A stretch of 64,000 nucleotides of DNA from positions 186,001-250,000 of the forward strand of contig NC_014151.1 of the NCBI RefSeq assembly GCF_000092865.1. The letters are read 5' to 3'. The stretch's first letter is position 1, and the number at the start of each line of letters is the position of its first letter. The notes under the pieces were generated by a model. That model did no database searches. It was not told where the DNA came from and saw only the letters and a program-made list of their open reading frames with translations. Position numbers and translations under genes: made by a program. Source of the stretch: Cellulomonas flavigena DSM 20109. Its GTDB lineage: Bacteria; Actinomycetota; Actinomycetes; Actinomycetales; Cellulomonadaceae. Positions 7,469-15,388 of this stretch are shown one piece after another.

Positions 7469-8158
7469 GTGACCACCGAAAGCCCCCACGGCAAGCGGGC
7501 GCTCGCCCCGACCCTCAGCTCCGTCCCCACACCGCGCTCCGGCGTCCCGACGACCGGCTTCGGTGTGTCGGCCATCAACACCCGCCCGGAGCTCGACCGT
7601 CCCGTCGAGGAGCCCGAGCGGCGCAGCCGCGCCGTCCTGGTGGCCGGTGCCCTCGTCGCCGCGGCCGCCGTCGTCGCGGCGGTCGTGGCCTTCCGGATCA
7701 TGGTGCCCTCGATCCCCAGCGCCGAGGCGGCCGGAGCGAGCGTCGCGCGCGAGGAGGTGCGCGAGCGCCCCGGCAGCGTCGTGATGTTCGGCCAGGTGCA
7801 CACCTACGGCGACGGGCTCGAGATCGCCGTCAACCCGCCGCAGCGGTACGAGCCGAGCGGTAACGCGACGGGCGTCGAGGGCGGCGTCCCGGTGAAGATG
7901 CAGGTCGTCGTCACGAACCGGACCGACGCGGCGTTCCGGCCGAACACCGTGCAGGTGAGCGCGACATCGGCGGGGCAGCCGGGCACCGCGATCTGGGACC
8001 CGGACCAGGGCATCGCCCTGACCGGCCCGGACGTGTCCATCCCGGCCGGGGCCTCCCTCCACTTCAACCTCGCGTTCACGGTCGCCGACCCGGGTGACGT
8101 GACGGTCGAGCTCACGCCGGCACTGTTCGGCTACGGACCCACGGTGGTGCAGCGTTGA
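7469..8158 (+). CDS. membrane-anchored DUF4352-like protein, paralogue of the 6495 product
   Basis: The 229-residue protein has a cytoplasmic N-terminus of about 55 residues, one membrane segment (about 56-75, AVLVAGALVAAAAVVAAVV) and an external domain of about 150 residues. That domain starts FGQVHTYGDGLEIAV and ends VELTPALFGYGPTVV, matching the neighbouring lipoprotein in pattern. The two genes therefore encode the same external domain with different membrane anchors: a lipid in one and a helix in the other. A GTG start at 7469 is supported by a GGGAGA sequence upstream. Function is unknown. Confidence 0.78.
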   Translation: MTTESPHGKRALAPTLSSVPTPRSGVPTTGFGVSAINTRPELDRPVEEPERRSRAVLVAGALVAAAAVVAAVVAFRIMVPSIPSAEAAGASVAREEVRERPGSVVMFGQVHTYGDGLEIAVNPPQRYEPSGNATGVEGGVPVKMQVVVTNRTDAAFRPNTVQVSATSAGQPGTAIWDPDQGIALTGPDVSIPAGASLHFNLAFTVADPGDVTVELTPALFGYGPTVVQR

Positions 8159-8180
8159 GGGGCGCGAGCACGGCGTGAGG

Positions 8181-8219
8181 ACGGCGGGTGCCGGGCAGGA
8201 GGAGCCCGGCACCCGCCGT
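8181..8219. terminator. bidirectional terminator between convergent genes
   Basis: Bases 8181-8196 pair perfectly with 8204-8219, a 16-bp stem with a seven-base loop. It lies in the 68-bp gap between the plus-strand gene ending at 8158 and the minus-strand gene ending at 8227, so it can serve both. Confidence 0.85.
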
Positions 8220-8226
8220 CAGGTTG

Positions 8227-9321
8227 TCAGGCCGGGGCGCGGTCGCCGAGCCACGGCGCGAGGACGTCGGGCCGCCCGAGCCACGGCTCGTAGCCACGCC
8301 GCACCTCCGGCTCGCTGAGGACCAGCTCCGCGAACGCCTCGCGCAGCGCCGGTGCCTCGTCCCCCGTCCCCGTCACGACCAGCCGCGTGTCGGGCGTGCG
8401 GTGACCCCACGGCCCCGCGGCGCCGATGCTCAGCTGCCCGCCGGCGCCCTCCCACACGCACATCGTGTCGGGGCGGCTGGGCACGTGGAACCGCCCACGG
8501 CTGCGCACGCGCGGGCTCCCCAGGCGCTCGACGCCGTGCAGCAGGCGCTCGGGGTGGAACGGGCGGTCCGTGTGCAGGTCCAGGGTCCACACGCCGTTGC
8601 GGGTCGGGGCGCCGGGCACGGGCGCGACGTGCGCCGGGTCCAGGCGGCGCTCCGCGGTGGTGGGCGCGTGGTCGACCGCGGTGAGGTCCGGCAGTCGCAC
8701 GCGGTGGCGGCCGTCGACGCGCCGGCCGTCGGTGGCGCGGACGTGGTCCAGCAGGTCCGACGCGACGGCGTGGACGCTGCTCGACCCCTCGACGAGGACG
8801 ACGTCGGCGTGCCCGACCTGCGCCGCCAGCGCCTCGCCGACGGACCGGCGGTCGTCGTGGGTGAGCGCCAGGCCGCGCTCGTCGAGCAGGTCGTCCCCGA
8901 GCAGGTCGTGCTCGAGGGTCGCGAGGTCCACGGTCGTCACCGTGGTGCCCAGTCGCAGCGCGGCGAGGGTGTCGCCGGGGCGCATGGCCCAGCCGAGCGC
9001 GCGCACGACGGGCAGCGGCTCGGCGCTCACCGGGAGCGCGAGGACCACGGTGTCCCACGGGCCGTCGGCGAGGCGGTGCAGGGTGGGCACCGCGTCCTCC
9101 CGCACGGCGCACGACAGGCAGGCGTGCTCGAGCGGCAGGACCTCGTCCTCCAGCACGCCGGTCGCGTCGGCGACCACCCGCCGCAGCGTGCCCTCCTCGT
9201 CGTCGTGGATGTCGTGCCGGACGGCGACGGTGCGCGGTGCGTCGAGCAGCAGCGACATGAGGGTCGCGTCGCGTTCGACCGGGTCGACGCTCGACAGGAC
9301 GACGACGGGGGTGCGGGGCAT
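8227..9321 (-). CDS. mrf: MRF-like CobW/COG0523 family protein
   Basis: The 364-residue protein has the COG0523 layout: an N-terminal nucleotide-fold region, a CLSC metal-type motif in EHACLSCAVRED, and a C-terminal CobW domain (about 265-350). In mycobacteria the relative in this position is MRF, which recruits the hibernation factor to ribosomes carrying zinc-free proteins. The divergent zinc-free ribosomal operon here supports that reading. The usual P-loop GxxGSGKTT is replaced by SSVDPVERDATL, so GTP binding by a classical Walker A motif is doubtful. The ATG at 9321 has an overlapping GGAGGAG site; an in-frame TTG at 9336 is less likely. The operator-like site at 9361-9379 lies just upstream. 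Confidence 0.8.
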   Translation of the reverse strand: MPRTPVVVLSSVDPVERDATLMSLLLDAPRTVAVRHDIHDDEEGTLRRVVADATGVLEDEVLPLEHACLSCAVREDAVPTLHRLADGPWDTVVLALPVSAEPLPVVRALGWAMRPGDTLAALRLGTTVTTVDLATLEHDLLGDDLLDERGLALTHDDRRSVGEALAAQVGHADVVLVEGSSSVHAVASDLLDHVRATDGRRVDGRHRVRLPDLTAVDHAPTTAERRLDPAHVAPVPGAPTRNGVWTLDLHTDRPFHPERLLHGVERLGSPRVRSRGRFHVPSRPDTMCVWEGAGGQLSIGAAGPWGHRTPDTRLVVTGTGDEAPALREAFAELVLSEPEVRRGYEPWLGRPDVLAPWLGDRAPA

Positions 9322-9360
9322 GGGCTCCTCCTGCAAGGTGCGAACAGTTCTCAGTATGGA

Positions 9361-9386
9361 CGAGAACCATAATCAATAACTAGCGT
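9361..9386. promoter_or_regulatory. candidate Zur operator and -10 element of the MRF/ribosomal divergon
   Basis: CGAGAACCATAATCA at 9361-9375 followed by ATAA matches 15 of 19 positions of the site in front of aztD. Read on the minus strand it fits a 7-1-7 Zur box at about 10 of 15 positions. A TAGCGT -10 element for rpmB follows at 9381-9386, only eight bases before the ATG, so the transcript has almost no leader. Binding here could repress both divergent genes. Confidence 0.6.
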
Positions 9387-9394
9387 CGTGCGCC

Positions 9395-9631
9395 ATGAGC
9401 AACCACTGCCAGGTCCTGGGCAAGGCGCCGACCTTCGGGCGCACCGTGTCCCACTCGGGCCGCCGCACACCCCGGCGCTTCGTGCCCAACATCCAGCGCC
9501 GCCGCTACTGGGTGCCCTCGCTCGGGCGCCACGTGCGCCTGCGCGTGTCCACGGACGGCATCAAGGTCATCGACCGCCGCGGCATCGACGTCGTCGTCGC
9601 GGGCATCCTGCGCCGCGGGGAGAAGGTCTGA
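9395..9631 (+). CDS. rpmB: 50S ribosomal protein L28, zinc-independent form
   Basis: The 78-residue protein has the L28 core [20 protein letters not shown]. The zinc-binding form carries two Cys pairs; here only Cys5 remains and its partner is Leu, so the zinc site is lost. Such paralogues replace the zinc-bound copies when zinc is scarce. The gene is the first of a tightly packed operon and shares an operator-like region with the divergent MRF-like gene. Its stop overlaps the ATG of the next gene by one base. Confidence 0.95.
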   Translation: MSNHCQVLGKAPTFGRTVSHSGRRTPRRFVPNIQRRRYWVPSLGRHVRLRVSTDGIKVIDRRGIDVVVAGILRRGEKV

Positions 9632-9798
9632 TGGCCAAGCGCCTGGACCTGCGGCCCGTCATCAAGCTGCGGTCCACCGGCGGCACCGGGTTCACCTACG
9701 TGACCCGCAAGAACCGCCGCACCACCCCCGACCGGCTCGTCCTGCGCAAGTACGACCCGCAGCTGCGCCGGCACGTCGACTTCCGCGAGGAGCGCTGA
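9631..9798 (+). CDS. rpmG: 50S ribosomal protein L33, zinc-independent form
   Basis: The 55-residue product has the L33 pattern [20 protein letters not shown] followed by [16 protein letters not shown]. No cysteine is present, whereas zinc-binding L33 has a Cys pair near each end of the ribbon. The ATG overlaps the rpmB stop (TGATG), implying translational coupling. It is the second gene of the zinc-free ribosomal operon. Confidence 0.95.
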   Translation: MAKRLDLRPVIKLRSTGGTGFTYVTRKNRRTTPDRLVLRKYDPQLRRHVDFREER

Positions 9799-9799
9799 C

Positions 9800-10105
9800 A
9801 TGGCCAAGACGTCCAAGATCGCCCGCGACGCCCAGCGCCGCGAGGTCGTCGCCCGGTACGCCGCCCGCCGTGCCGAGCTGCGCGCCACCTCGGTGAACCC
9901 GCACCTCACCGAGGACGAGCGGATCGCCGCGCGCGCCGAGCTGCACGCCCAGCCGCGCGACGCGAGCCCCGTGCGCCTGCGCAACCGTGACCTGGCCGAC
10001 GGCCGCCCGCGCGGCCACCTGCGCAGGTTCGGGCTCTCCCGCGTGCGGTTCCGTGACATGGCGCTGCGCGGCGAGCTGCCCGGCGTCACCACGTCGAGCT
10101 GGTGA
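9800..10105 (+). CDS. rpsN: 30S ribosomal protein S14, zinc-independent form
   Basis: The 101-residue protein is the long S14 type, with the C-terminal [20 protein letters not shown] signature and no cysteine. The short 61-residue zinc type has four Cys. It begins one base after the rpmG stop. Its own TGA overlaps a GTG (GTGA) that opens the L31-like remnant downstream, suggesting that translational coupling once linked the two. Confidence 0.95.
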   Translation: MAKTSKIARDAQRREVVARYAARRAELRATSVNPHLTEDERIAARAELHAQPRDASPVRLRNRDLADGRPRGHLRRFGLSRVRFRDMALRGELPGVTTSSW

Positions 10106-10218
10106 GGGGACACCCGCAGCGCACGGTCATGGACACCGCCGGACGCGTCGAGAAGTTCCACCGGCGCTACGGCACCCCGCAGCGAAAGCAGCCGTCGGAT
10201 CAGGAGGACAGCAGATGA
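10102..10218 (+). pseudogene. rpmE2: remnant of type B ribosomal protein L31 (C-terminal part)
   Basis: Between rpsN and rpmJ a short frame from the GTG at 10102 (or the ATG at 10129) encodes up to 38 residues. The segment [18 protein letters not shown] is the conserved C-terminus of type B L31, and the HP shortly before it fits the HPFW motif of that protein with some residues missing. About the first two thirds of a normal L31 of about 80-90 residues is absent, so an internal deletion has fused its tail to the end of rpsN. The frame is still open and overlaps rpmJ by ATGA, so a short peptide may still be made. Identification is from the recognised motif only. Confidence 0.75.
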
Positions 10219-10337
10219 AGGTGCGTGCGTCGCTCGCGTCGCTGAAGAAGAAGGACGGGTCGATCGTCGTGCGGCGGCACGGCAAGACCTTCGTCATCAA
10301 CAAGCGCAACCCGCGGTGGAAGGCGAGGCAGGGCTGA
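10215..10337 (+). CDS. rpmJ: 50S ribosomal protein L36, zinc-independent form
   Basis: The 40-residue protein has the L36 pattern [16 protein letters not shown] followed by [23 protein letters not shown]. The three Cys and one His that bind zinc in ordinary L36 are missing. The ATG overlaps the stop of the L31 remnant (ATGA), and its own stop overlaps the rpmF start (TGATG). It belongs to the zinc-free ribosomal operon. Confidence 0.95.
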   Translation: MKVRASLASLKKKDGSIVVRRHGKTFVINKRNPRWKARQG

Positions 10338-10522
10338 TGGCCGTCCCCAAGCGCAGGACGTCGCGCTCGCGCACCCGCTCGCGCCGCGCGCAGTGGGTCG
10401 CGACGCCCACCCCCCTGACGCGCGTGCGGGTCGACGGCCGTGACGTCGTCGTGCCCCCGCGCCTGGTACCCGCGCTGCGGCGCGGGCTCATCGACCCGCA
10501 GGGGCTGCCTCCGGCGCCGTGA
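10337..10522 (+). CDS. rpmF: 50S ribosomal protein L32, zinc-independent form
   Basis: The 61-residue product begins [20 protein letters not shown], the L32 signature, and lacks the four cysteines of the zinc-bound form. A frame beginning 21 bases earlier is less likely because the L32 start is conserved. It is the last gene of the ribosomal operon. Its last 35 bases overlap the 3' end of the convergent YibE/F gene. Confidence 0.93.
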   Translation: MAVPKRRTSRSRTRSRRAQWVATPTPLTRVRVDGRDVVVPPRLVPALRRGLIDPQGLPPAP

Positions 10523-11780
10523 GCCGGTCGTCCGTCGCCGCGTCCTGGTCCGGGGCGGCGGCGCTGAGCCGCACGAACGTCGCTGCCAGTGCCGTCGTCA
10601 CCGGGATCGCCAGCACCAGCCCGATCGACCCGACCAGTGTGCGGACCACCTCCTCGGCGATCTCCCCGCTGGTCAGCAGGCCCAGCAGGTCCCGGTCGGA
10701 CAGGCTGACCAGGAGGACCAGCGGCAGGGCCGCGCCGACGTACGCGAAGACGATCGTGTAGACGGTCGACGCGATGTGGTCGCGCCCGATGCGCATCCCC
10801 TGCGAGAACAGCGAGCGCCACGGCCGTCCCGGGCTCGCCGCGTGCAGCTCCCACACCGCCGACGCCTGCGTGATCGTCACGTCGTTGAGCACCCCGAGCC
10901 CGGCCAGGACCATCCCGCAGACGAGCACCGACCGCAGCCGCACGTCGGGGGCCACCGACATCAGGTCGAGCGCGTACTCCCCGGACAGGCCCGTCAGGTG
11001 CGCGGCGCCGCCGGCCCACGCCGCGATCGCCGCGGTCGCGACGAGCCCCACGAGCGTCCCGGCCAGCGCGGTGGACGTCCGCACCGACACCCCGTGCGCC
11101 AGGTACAGCACGGCGAACATGATGACGACGCTGGTCACGAGCGCGACGGGGACGGCAGGCCGGCCGGTCAGCAGGGCCGGCAGCGTGAAGCCGGCCACGA
11201 CCCCGAGCCCGAGGCCCATGCCGACGAGCGCGGCCAGACCGCGCCAGCGGGCCACGACCACGACGAGCAGCACGAAGAGCCCGGCGAGCAGCGCCATGGG
11301 CGGCCCGCGGACGAGGTCGACGAACACGTGCTGGGTGGTCATGGCGTCGGGGTCGGCGGTCGGGTCGAACGCGATGGCCGCGACCTGCAGGCGCGCGGCG
11401 CGCACCACGTCACCCGGCGTCAGCTCCGGCACGTACTCGGTGGGCACCTGCAGCCCGACCTCGGTCCCGTCCGCCAGGCGCACGGTCGCCTGGTCCTGCT
11501 CGGGGGAGGCCGGATGGACCTCGACGACCTCGCCCCGGACGTAGGTGACGCCCGGCCCGTCGGTGGCGAACTGCGGGGGGCGCGCCTCGGGGTCGGGCCA
11601 GAGCCACCACGCGCCGACGGCGGTGAGCACGGCCACCGGCACGAGCAGCAGGGCCAGGAGCGTGCGGGCGCGGCGAGCGGACGCGGGGCGCAGCACGAGG
11701 GGGCCGTGCGCGTGGGCGTGACCGTCCGCGGTCCTCACGTCGCGCTCCTGCGTCGGTGTCGCGTCGTCCGTCCTCGTCAC
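10488..11780 (-). CDS. YibE/F-family multi-pass membrane protein
   Basis: From the GTG at 11780, with GAGG eight bases upstream, the product has 430 residues. It has a cytoplasmic N-terminus with HAHAH, one membrane helix, an extracytoplasmic beta-rich part of about 100 residues, and then seven or more helices with the signatures [15 protein letters not shown] and [17 protein letters not shown]. The second half is typical of YibE/F. It is a paralogue of the truncated protein at 1-760. Its position against the zinc-free ribosomal operon, and that of its paralogue next to aztD, suggest a link to metal homeostasis, but the family has no proven substrate. The antisense frame that continues far upstream is not real. 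Confidence 0.88.
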   Translation of the reverse strand: MTRTDDATPTQERDVRTADGHAHAHGPLVLRPASARRARTLLALLLVPVAVLTAVGAWWLWPDPEARPPQFATDGPGVTYVRGEVVEVHPASPEQDQATVRLADGTEVGLQVPTEYVPELTPGDVVRAARLQVAAIAFDPTADPDAMTTQHVFVDLVRGPPMALLAGLFVLLVVVVARWRGLAALVGMGLGLGVVAGFTLPALLTGRPAVPVALVTSVVIMFAVLYLAHGVSVRTSTALAGTLVGLVATAAIAAWAGGAAHLTGLSGEYALDLMSVAPDVRLRSVLVCGMVLAGLGVLNDVTITQASAVWELHAASPGRPWRSLFSQGMRIGRDHIASTVYTIVFAYVGAALPLVLLVSLSDRDLLGLLTSGEIAEEVVRTLVGSIGLVLAIPVTTALAATFVRLSAAAPDQDAATDDRLTAPEAAPAGR

Positions 11781-11909
11781 CGGGCCAGCCTCGACGATCC
11801 CGACGGCGGGACCGACCGCGGCACGCCGTGGGTGCGCAGGGCGGTCCCGACGCGCCGCCGTCGGTGGCACGTCGCGGCACGTCGGCGCGGCGTGCGTCAG
11901 ACTTCCGGG

Positions 11910-14456
11910 ATGACCGACCTGCTCTCGTCGCCGCGCCCCGTGGGCGACGGGACGGTCGTGCACCGCCCGGACTGGACGTGGCTGCCGCCCGGCACGGCCC
12001 CCACGGAGGCCGACCTCGCGCGCGCCGCCCGCCAGGCCGAGCAGCTCCTCGCCGCGCACGGGGTCACCTACGGTGCCGAGGCGGTGGACGGCGACCACCC
12101 CTGGCGCCTGGACCCCGAGCCCGTCGTCGTCGACGAGCCCGAGTGGACGCGCCTCGAGGCCGCGCTCACGCAGCGTGCGGAGCTGCTCGACGCGGTCCTG
12201 CACGACCTGTACGGCCCGCGTCGCCTGCTCGACGACCGCATCCTGCCGCCGACGACCGTGCTCGCCCACCCCGGGTTCCTGCGCGCCGTCGACGGGCTGC
12301 GGCTGCCCGGGGGGCGCGAGCTGGTCCTGTCCGCCACCGACCTCGTGCGCGACCGCGCCGGGGAGTGGTGCGTCGTCGCCGACCGCACCCAGGCGCCGTC
12401 GGGCGCCGGGTACGCGATGGAGGACCGGCGCATCACCGCGCAGGTGCTCGCGCCCGTCTACCGGCAGGCGCCCATCGCGCGGCTCGGGCCGTTCTTCCAC
12501 GCGCTGCGCAAGGCCCTGCGCGAGGTCGCGCCGCCCACCGCGGGCGACGAGCCGCGTGCGGTCCTGCTCTCCCCCGGCCCCGCGAGCGAGACGGCGTTCG
12601 ACCAGGCGTACCTCGCCTCGATGCTCGGTCTCCCGCTCGTCGAGGGCAGCGACCTCGTGGTGCGGGCGGGCCGCGTGTACCTGCAGGGCATCGACGGGCT
12701 CGAGCACGTCGACGTCGTGCTGCGGCGCGTCGACGGCGACTGGTGCGACCCGCTCGACCTGCGCGCCGGCTCCCGCCTCGGCGTGCCCGGGCTCGTGCAC
12801 GCCGTGCGGCAGGGCACCGTGAGCGTCGTCAACCCGCTCGGCACGTCCGTGCTGGACAACCCCGCGCTGCTCGCGTACCTGCCGCGGCTCGCGCGCGCCG
12901 TGCTCGACCAGGACCTCACGCTGGCGTCCGCGCCCACGTGGTGGTGCGGCGAGGAGCGCGCGCTGCGGCACGTGCTCGGGCGCCTCGACCGGCTCGTGCT
13001 CAAGCCGGTCGTGCACGGTGCGGAGAGCACGACCGTGGTCGGCGAGCGGCTGAGCGCGGCCGAGCGCGAGGACCTCGCGGCGCGCATCACCGCCGAGCCG
13101 TGGCGGTGGGTCGGCCAGGAGCGCGTCGGACCGGAGGAGCCCGGGTCCCGCGCCGCGGTCCTGCGGACCTTCGCGGTCGCGCACGCCGGGTCGTACACCG
13201 TGATGTCCGGGGGGCTTGCGCGCGTCGCCGACGACCCCGTGGTCACGTCGTCCGCCCCGGGCGCGGTGGCCAAGGACGTCTGGGTGCTCACCTCCCGGCC
13301 CGCCGCGACGGGCGCGGTGCTGCGGGAGGACGACGCCGCGGCCGGTGGCCGCACGCTCGCCTACGGCATCTCGCCGCGCGCCGCCGAGAACCTCTACTGG
13401 ATGGGCCGCTACGCCGAGCGCGCCGAGGACGGTGTGCGCGTGCTGCGGGCCGTCGCCGACCGGTGGGACGACTACCACCGCACGCCCGGCACGGCGGGCG
13501 GCCAGGCCCTGGCGGTGCTCCTGCAGGCGCTCACCCCCGCGGCCCTGCCCGACGGCGGCGAGGCCGCGGTCCCCGCGCCCGAGCACGTCGGACCGCGCGT
13601 GCCGGCGCTGCGCGACCTGCTGCTCGACCGCCGCACCCCCGGCTCCGTCGCACGTGCCGTGCACCGGCTGCGCACCTCGGCCGCGACCGTGCGCGACCAG
13701 CTCTCCACCGACACGTTCGGCCCGATCGCGCGCATCGAGAGCACGCTGCGCGACGAGCGCGCGCGGCTGCGGGCGCGCCGGCAGCCCGACGCCGGTCTCG
13801 CGGCGCCCGCGTCCGTCACCGCGGGTCTGCGCCCCACGCTCGACGGCGTCCTGGAGAGCCTGCTCGCGATCTCCGGCATCGCCGCCGAGGGCCTCACACG
13901 GGACGTCGGGTGGCACCTGCTCGACGCGGGCCGCCGCATCGAGCGCGCGCAGCGGCTCGTGGCCATGCTCCGGGCGACCCTCGTCGAGCACCGGCCCGCC
14001 GAGGTCGAGGACCTGCTGCTCGAGTCCGTGCTGCTGGCCACCGAGTCCGCGATCACCTACCGCCGTCGGCACCAGTCGCGCACCGACGTCGCGCGCGTCC
14101 TCGACCTCCTCGTCCACGACCGCACCAACCCGCGCTCGCTGGCGTTCGCGCTCGACCGGCTGCTCGCGGACCTCGAGGCGGTGCCCGCGCCGCGGTCCGC
14201 CACGCAGCGCGACCACCTGCTGCACGGCGTCGCCGGGCTCGTCGCCGAGCTCGACACCGTCGTCGTCGGCAACGAGGTGTCCGACGACGGGCGGCGCGTA
14301 CGGCTCGCCGACGCGCTGGACTCGATGCTGTGGCGGCTGCGCGAGGCGTCCGACGAGATCGAGCGCGTGCACTTCGTGCGGCCCGCGCCGAGCCGGGCGC
14401 TCGACGACGTGTGGGGCGCGGGCACGGACGACCGGACCGGGGAGGAGGAGCGGTGA
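11910..14456 (+). CDS. circularly permuted ATP-grasp / alpha-E fusion protein
   Basis: The 848-residue product joins two modules that are often separate genes. Residues about 1-490 are a circularly permuted ATP-grasp type 2 protein (COG2308), recognised by LHDLYGPRRLLDDRILPP and GYAMEDRRITAQVLAPVY. Residues about 490-845 are an alpha-E domain (COG2307), beginning at SPRAAENLYWMGRYAERAEDGVRVL. ATP-grasp enzymes form peptide-like amide bonds, and comparative genomics links this pair with transglutaminase-like proteases in an uncharacterised peptide modification system. The GTGA overlap with the next gene supports a two-gene operon. The substrate is unknown. Confidence 0.9.
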   Translation: MTDLLSSPRPVGDGTVVHRPDWTWLPPGTAPTEADLARAARQAEQLLAAHGVTYGAEAVDGDHPWRLDPEPVVVDEPEWTRLEAALTQRAELLDAVLHDLYGPRRLLDDRILPPTTVLAHPGFLRAVDGLRLPGGRELVLSATDLVRDRAGEWCVVADRTQAPSGAGYAMEDRRITAQVLAPVYRQAPIARLGPFFHALRKALREVAPPTAGDEPRAVLLSPGPASETAFDQAYLASMLGLPLVEGSDLVVRAGRVYLQGIDGLEHVDVVLRRVDGDWCDPLDLRAGSRLGVPGLVHAVRQGTVSVVNPLGTSVLDNPALLAYLPRLARAVLDQDLTLASAPTWWCGEERALRHVLGRLDRLVLKPVVHGAESTTVVGERLSAAEREDLAARITAEPWRWVGQERVGPEEPGSRAAVLRTFAVAHAGSYTVMSGGLARVADDPVVTSSAPGAVAKDVWVLTSRPAATGAVLREDDAAAGGRTLAYGISPRAAENLYWMGRYAERAEDGVRVLRAVADRWDDYHRTPGTAGGQALAVLLQALTPAALPDGGEAAVPAPEHVGPRVPALRDLLLDRRTPGSVARAVHRLRTSAATVRDQLSTDTFGPIARIESTLRDERARLRARRQPDAGLAAPASVTAGLRPTLDGVLESLLAISGIAAEGLTRDVGWHLLDAGRRIERAQRLVAMLRATLVEHRPAEVEDLLLESVLLATESAITYRRRHQSRTDVARVLDLLVHDRTNPRSLAFALDRLLADLEAVPAPRSATQRDHLLHGVAGLVAELDTVVVGNEVSDDGRRVRLADALDSMLWRLREASDEIERVHFVRPAPSRALDDVWGAGTDDRTGEEER

Positions 14457-15379
14457 GCGCACGCAGCTACGACCTGGTGCACCGCACCACCTACGAGTAC
14501 GCCCAGCCCGTCACCGACTCCTACGGGCGCACCACGATGACGCCGCGCGACCTGCCCGACCAGCGCGTCGTGGCCACGTCCCTGACGATCGACCCCGAGC
14601 CTGCCGACACGGGCCGGCACGTCGACTGGTTCGGCAACACGACCACGTACTTCGGCGTGACGCGCGCCCACACGCGGCTCGTCGTGACGTCCCGCTCGAC
14701 GCTCGAGGTCAGCCGCGTCGCCCCGCCGCGCGACGCGCTGCCGGACGTCGGCTGGCGGGCCGTCGCACGCAGCGTGACGACCGCGGACCTGGGCGTGCTG
14801 CGCACCGACGCCGCGGGTGTCGTCGAGCTGCGTGAGGCCGTGCTGCCGTCCGCGCACGTGCGGTTCGTCGACGAGGTCCGCGACTGGGCGGCTCCGTCGT
14901 TCACCGAGGAGCGCCCGCTGGCCGACGTCGTCGTGGACCTGGTGCACCGCATCCGCACCGAGCTGACGTACCGCTCGGGGTCGACGACGGTCCACACCAC
15001 CCAGGCGCAGCTGCTCGCGCAGGGTGCCGGCGTGTGCCAGGACTTCGCGCACCTCATGATCGCGGCGCTGCGCGTGCACGGCGTGCCGGCCAGGTACGCG
15101 TCGGGGTACATCGAGACGCGGCCGCGTCCCGGCCGCCCCAAGCTGCGCGGCGCCGACGCGTCGCACGCGTGGGTGTCGGTGTGGCTGCCCGGCCACGGCT
15201 GGCTCGACGCCGACCCGACCAACGACCAGCTCGTCGACGACCGGTACGTCGTGCTCGGCTGGGGCCGGGACTACCACGACGTCCCGCCGCTGCGCGGGGT
15301 CATCTTCACCGAGGGGGGTGGTGCGACGCCGCGCGTCGAGGTGGACCTGGTGCCGTCGGGCTCGGAGCCGTTCGTCTAG
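14453..15379 (+). CDS. transglutaminase-like cysteine protease family protein
   Basis: The 308-residue protein has a bacterial transglutaminase-type N-terminal domain (about 1-85, YDLVHRTTYEYAQPVTDSYG) and a papain-like transglutaminase core. The catalytic triad is visible as GVCQDFAHL (Cys), SHAWVSVWLP (His) and WLDADPTND (Asp). No signal peptide is present. It follows the ATP-grasp/alpha-E gene by GTGA overlap with a GGAGGAGGAG ribosome site, a pairing seen in many bacteria. The enzyme probably hydrolyses or transfers the peptide made by its partner; this is inference. Confidence 0.92.
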   Translation: MSARSYDLVHRTTYEYAQPVTDSYGRTTMTPRDLPDQRVVATSLTIDPEPADTGRHVDWFGNTTTYFGVTRAHTRLVVTSRSTLEVSRVAPPRDALPDVGWRAVARSVTTADLGVLRTDAAGVVELREAVLPSAHVRFVDEVRDWAAPSFTEERPLADVVVDLVHRIRTELTYRSGSTTVHTTQAQLLAQGAGVCQDFAHLMIAALRVHGVPARYASGYIETRPRPGRPKLRGADASHAWVSVWLPGHGWLDADPTNDQLVDDRYVVLGWGRDYHDVPPLRGVIFTEGGGATPRVEVDLVPSGSEPFV

Positions 15380-15388
15380 TCCCCGGCG

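Noticed and set aside
10488..14462. A 1324-codon open frame on the minus strand
   Set aside because: Only the part from 11780 to 10488 matches YibE/F; the rest is antisense to the ATP-grasp/alpha-E gene and has low-complexity composition typical of GC-rich shadow frames.
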